Made by a program: the position numbers and the translations under genes | Notes under the pieces: generated by a model | Told to the model about the DNA's origin: nothing | Database searches by the model: none | The model's input: only the letters and a program-made list of their open reading frames with translations | NCBI GenBank assembly: GCA_947455285.1 | Contig: CANGOK010000153.1 | Coordinates: 1 to 8,008, forward strand | Source: Beijerinckiaceae bacterium | GTDB lineage: Bacteria; Pseudomonadota; Alphaproteobacteria; Rhizobiales; Beijerinckiaceae | DNA: 8,008 bases | Direction: 5' to 3' | Shown: positions 5,812 to 8,008 of the stretch, in pieces | Numbering within the stretch: position 1 is the stretch's first letter | Layout of the letters: each line of letters begins with the position of its first letter

Positions 5812-7644
5812 TCAGGGCGCTGCGCGCCACCAGGCATCCAGCGTGAAGCCGAACAGGTGGGGCGCATAGCGCGGCGGATGCGCGGGGTGAGCGAGCTTTG
5901 TCGAGTAAGCGAACCATTGTTCGGATGCGTGAAACAATGGCACGACATAGAAGCCCGACAGCAGCGCCCGGTCATAGGCGCGCACGGTGGCGGTGAAGTC
6001 TTCATGGGAACGCGCGGCGAGCATGTCGGCGATCAGCCCGTCAATCGCAGGCGAACGTGCGCCGGCGAGATTGAACGATGCTTCCTGATCGGCGCTCGCC
6101 GAGCCCCAGCGCGAGCGCTGTTCATTGCCCGGCGAAGCCGAGGCCACCCATGTTCCGATCATCATGTCGAAATCGAATTTCTGACGGCGACGCTGGTATT
6201 GAACTTCATCGACGAGACGCACACGCGCTTCCACGCCGATGCGCGCCAGCGAGCTCGCGAAATTCATCGCCAGCCGCTCCTGACTGCGGTCGCCGACCAT
6301 GATCTCGAAGCTGAAAGGCGCGCCGGTTGATTTGTTACGCAGCGCGCCGTCGCGCACCGCATAGCCTGCTTGCGAAAGCAACGCGAGCGCCTTGCGGGCG
6401 GTCTCGCGGTCGCGTCCCGAGCCGTCATGCACGGGCGGCGCCCATGCGCCTTCGAGAATGTCGGGGCGAACCGCGCCTGGCCAGCGCGCGAGCAATTCAC
6501 GTTCGCGCGCACTGGCGGGGCGGTTGATGGAGCTGAGCTCGGAATCGTCGAAGAAGCTCTTGGTGCGCGTATAAAGGCCGCCGAACAGGTTGGCGTTCAC
6601 CCATTCGAAGTCGAACATATAGCCAAGCGCCTCGCGCACCCGCACGTCCCTGAAGAAGGCGCGGCGCGTGTTGAAGGCGAAGCCCTGCAGGCCCTTTGGC
6701 AGACCAAGCGCGCCACGCTCTATCTTCATGCGCCCATCGCGGATGGCGGGGAAGTCATACCCGTTGCGCCAGCGCGAGGGATTGGTCTCGTCGCGATAAT
6801 CGACGAGCCCCGCCTTGAAGGCTTCATAAAGCGCGGTCGCGTCGCGGAAATATTCGATGCGGATCTCGTCGAAATTATACAGCCCCTTGCTGGTGGGCAG
6901 ATCCTTCGCCCAATAGTCAGGGTTACGCTTGAGCGTCAGGCTCTGGCCGGGCTCCATGGCGGTGATGACGTAGGGGCCGGAGCCAACAGGGATGGTGAGG
7001 CTCGTTTCGCTGAACCGATCCACATCCGTATGCTTTTTCGACAGCACCGGCATGAGGGCGAGGATGAGCGGCAGTTCGAGATCGCCCCCGCCAGCGAGGT
7101 CATAACGCACCGTCTCGTCGTCCGGCGTCTCCAGCGAGCGCACGAGGGAGAAGGCCGAGCGGTATTGCGGGCGTCCTTTTGTTTTCAGCAGCTCGAAGGT
7201 GAAGCGTACGTCTTGCGCTGTAATGGGCGTCCCGTCGGAAAACCGTGCGCGAGGGTCAAGTCTGAAGGTCACATGCGAGCGATCTTCATTGGTCTCGATT
7301 GTTTGGGCGATTTGACCATAGAGCGCAAAGGGCTCGTCGAGATTGCGCGCCATAAGCGACTGGAAAATATTACCGTTCAATCCTTGTGCGGTGGAGCCTG
7401 CCTTGAGGTTGAATGGATTGAGGCTGTCGAAAGCGCCCTGGGCCCCGATCACCAACCGCCCGCCCTTTGGCGCTTCGGGATTAGCGTAAGGCAGGTGCGT
7501 GAAGTCGCGGGGCAGGGCAGGGGCGCCATGCATGGCGATTCCATGCGCGGGCTCGCCAGCCGACGCGGGGCCGGACGGCAGGGCTAGAAGCGCCAGAAGC
7601 GCCAGAATCGCTCCTGCTAAGAGGCGAATCGCTCGTTGTGTCAT
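5812..7644 (-). CDS. YejA-like ABC transporter periplasmic substrate-binding protein (SBP family 5)
   Basis: An extracellular solute-binding protein of family 5, the oligopeptide/nickel group, closest by eye to E. coli YejA, the binding protein of the YejABEF peptide (microcin C) importer. It has 610 residues, similar to YejA. A Sec signal peptide is clear: basic N-terminus (MTQRAIR), leucine/alanine core (8-22) and a likely cleavage after P-A-S-A (residue 29). Family features follow in order: YANPEAPKGG (53-62), FDSLNPF (72-78), ARFSDGTPITAQDVRFTFE (133-151), then SGPYVI, and later VREALGYMFDFEWVN, which resembles the YejA segment VREAITLAFDFEWMN. No lipobox is seen, so it is probably soluble in the periplasm. 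The ATG at 7644 has only a poor ribosome-binding site (CTGAAG). Neither permease nor ATPase genes adjoin it; its partner is the FrnE-like gene downstream. Exact substrate is unknown, and orthology with yejA as opposed to a paralogue is not settled. Confidence 0.93.
   Translation of the reverse strand: MTQRAIRLLAGAILALLALLALPSGPASAGEPAHGIAMHGAPALPRDFTHLPYANPEAPKGGRLVIGAQGAFDSLNPFNLKAGSTAQGLNGNIFQSLMARNLDEPFALYGQIAQTIETNEDRSHVTFRLDPRARFSDGTPITAQDVRFTFELLKTKGRPQYRSAFSLVRSLETPDDETVRYDLAGGGDLELPLILALMPVLSKKHTDVDRFSETSLTIPVGSGPYVITAMEPGQSLTLKRNPDYWAKDLPTSKGLYNFDEIRIEYFRDATALYEAFKAGLVDYRDETNPSRWRNGYDFPAIRDGRMKIERGALGLPKGLQGFAFNTRRAFFRDVRVREALGYMFDFEWVNANLFGGLYTRTKSFFDDSELSSINRPASARERELLARWPGAVRPDILEGAWAPPVHDGSGRDRETARKALALLSQAGYAVRDGALRNKSTGAPFSFEIMVGDRSQERLAMNFASSLARIGVEARVRLVDEVQYQRRRQKFDFDMMIGTWVASASPGNEQRSRWGSASADQEASFNLAGARSPAIDGLIADMLAARSHEDFTATVRAYDRALLSGFYVVPLFHASEQWFAYSTKLAHPAHPPRYAPHLFGFTLDAWWRAAP
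7586..7612 (-). repeat. 9-bp tandem repeat coding the signal peptide core
   Basis: On the plus strand the unit AGAAGCGCC occurs twice (7586-7594, 7595-7603), followed by a degenerate third copy AGAATCGCT. Read on the minus strand it codes the repeated Leu-Ala-Leu of the YejA-like signal peptide. The 9-base unit keeps the frame, so copy-number change would lengthen or shorten the hydrophobic core by three residues. Confidence 0.5.
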
Positions 7645-7907
7645 GGCTTCAGACTAAAGAAATGCGGATGCGGCGTCATCGTGGCGTCACAGGGCGGCAA
7701 ATTGGGTGATTTGAGCGTGAGAAGCGCTGGCGGAATCTCCGCGAAGCAGATAAGACGGCGGTCAACATATCGCCTCATTGAAGGGTGAAGAGCGGATCCA
7801 ACCACGCCGGGTTTGATGGGTTCGGGGCCAGATTGAGCTTTCCGTAACGTCAGGTCTGGATCAGCCCTTCGTCGCTGGTCGCTGGAATCGTACTGAAAGG
7901 AACACGC
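7645..7907. other. Divergent intergenic region
   Basis: These 263 bases separate the YejA-like gene (leftward) from the secreted-protein gene (rightward) and should hold promoters for both. I found no convincing -35/-10 pair. A TTGACC on the minus strand (7765 to 7760) lacks a matching -10 box at the right distance. No RNA gene, long inverted repeat or mobile-element end is visible. A minus-strand open frame crosses the region but does not look like a gene. Confidence 0.5.
7895..7901 (+). promoter_or_regulatory. Ribosome-binding site of the right-edge gene
   Basis: GAAAGGA is followed by six bases (ACACGC) and the ATG at 7908. This is one of the best ribosome-binding sites in the window and supports the partial gene as real. 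Confidence 0.6.
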
Positions 7908-8008
7908 ATGCCCGTTTCCATCAAGCGCATCGGCGCTGCCCTGCTGGCGACCAGCGTTCTGGTGGCGGCTCATGAAGCGGCGGCTCAGGCGCCCAAGCCT
8001 GCTCAGCC
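7908..8008 (+). CDS. Secreted protein, N-terminal fragment (cut by window edge)
   Basis: Only 33 codons are present. They encode a typical Sec signal peptide: a short basic start (MPVSIKR), a hydrophobic core (IGAALLATSVLVAA) and a likely cleavage after A-A-A or A-Q-A around residues 25-27. An alanine/proline/lysine stretch (APKPAQ) follows, suggesting a flexible linker at the mature N-terminus. Such A-P-K-rich starts occur in several alphaproteobacterial periplasmic families, including IalB-like invasion-associated proteins, but nothing here proves membership. The strong Shine-Dalgarno sequence upstream supports the start. Function is unknown. Confidence 0.7.
   Translation, partial: MPVSIKRIGAALLATSVLVAAHEAAAQAPKPAQ

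Noticed and set aside
5446..6330. A 294-codon plus-strand open frame antisense to the FrnE-like and YejA-like genes.
   Set aside because: It spans the junction of two real minus-strand genes and shows only GC-driven composition.
6370..7587. A 405-codon plus-strand open frame antisense to the YejA-like gene.
   Set aside because: It is the shadow of a strongly supported gene with signal peptide and family motifs, and its translation resembles no known protein.
7736..7765. A possible minus-strand promoter for the YejA-like gene starting at TTGACC.
   Set aside because: At 16-18 bases downstream of it the sequence is GC-rich (around GCGGAG) with no -10-like hexamer.
7641..7973. A 110-codon minus-strand open frame whose stop overlaps the YejA-like start as ATGA, as in coupled operons.
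   Set aside because: It overlaps the well-supported secreted-protein start on the other strand, its translation has no recognisable fold or family pattern, and no good ribosome-binding site is seen. The ATGA overlap is probably chance.

Overview
The window looks like ordinary chromosomal DNA of a GC-rich alphaproteobacterium, most likely of the order Hyphomicrobiales (Rhizobiales). This rests on protein character (RecG, Mfd, SdhE and YejA-like sequences of alphaproteobacterial type), GC-rich codon use throughout, and a promoter resembling the alphaproteobacterial housekeeping form CTTGAC-N17-CTATAT. I cannot name a genus. I see no tRNA, rRNA, insertion sequence, integrase, prophage gene or CRISPR array.

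Layout. Bases 1-1160 hold the 5' part of recG on the minus strand, running off the left edge after its motif-Ia and GTHAVF segments. Bases 1161-1313 are a divergent intergenic region with a G-quadruplex-type G-run cluster beside the recG start and a good promoter pointing right. Then come sdhE (1314-1610, GTG start preferred) and, after 4 bases, mfd (1615-5124), which is complete. mfd converges on a FrnE/DsbA-like thiol oxidoreductase gene (5134-5793, minus) with only 9 bases between them and a small GC hairpin over the mfd stop codon. Eighteen bases upstream of that gene, on the same strand, lies a complete YejA-like periplasmic peptide-binding protein gene (5812-7644, minus). A 263-base gap follows, and the first 33 codons of a secreted protein (7908 onward, plus) run off the right edge.

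How the genes relate. RecG (fork and branch-migration helicase) and Mfd (transcription-repair coupling translocase) share a RecG-like motor and stand back to back around one intergenic region. SdhE, which promotes FAD attachment to succinate dehydrogenase, is probably co-transcribed with mfd. The YejA-like protein and the FrnE-like protein appear to form a two-gene unit; no permease or ATPase gene for the transporter is present here.

I found no new biological system. The points worth a second look are regulatory and contextual: the start and promoter of sdhE-mfd, the G-run cluster at the recG start, the solitary YejA-like gene, and the tight convergent junction.
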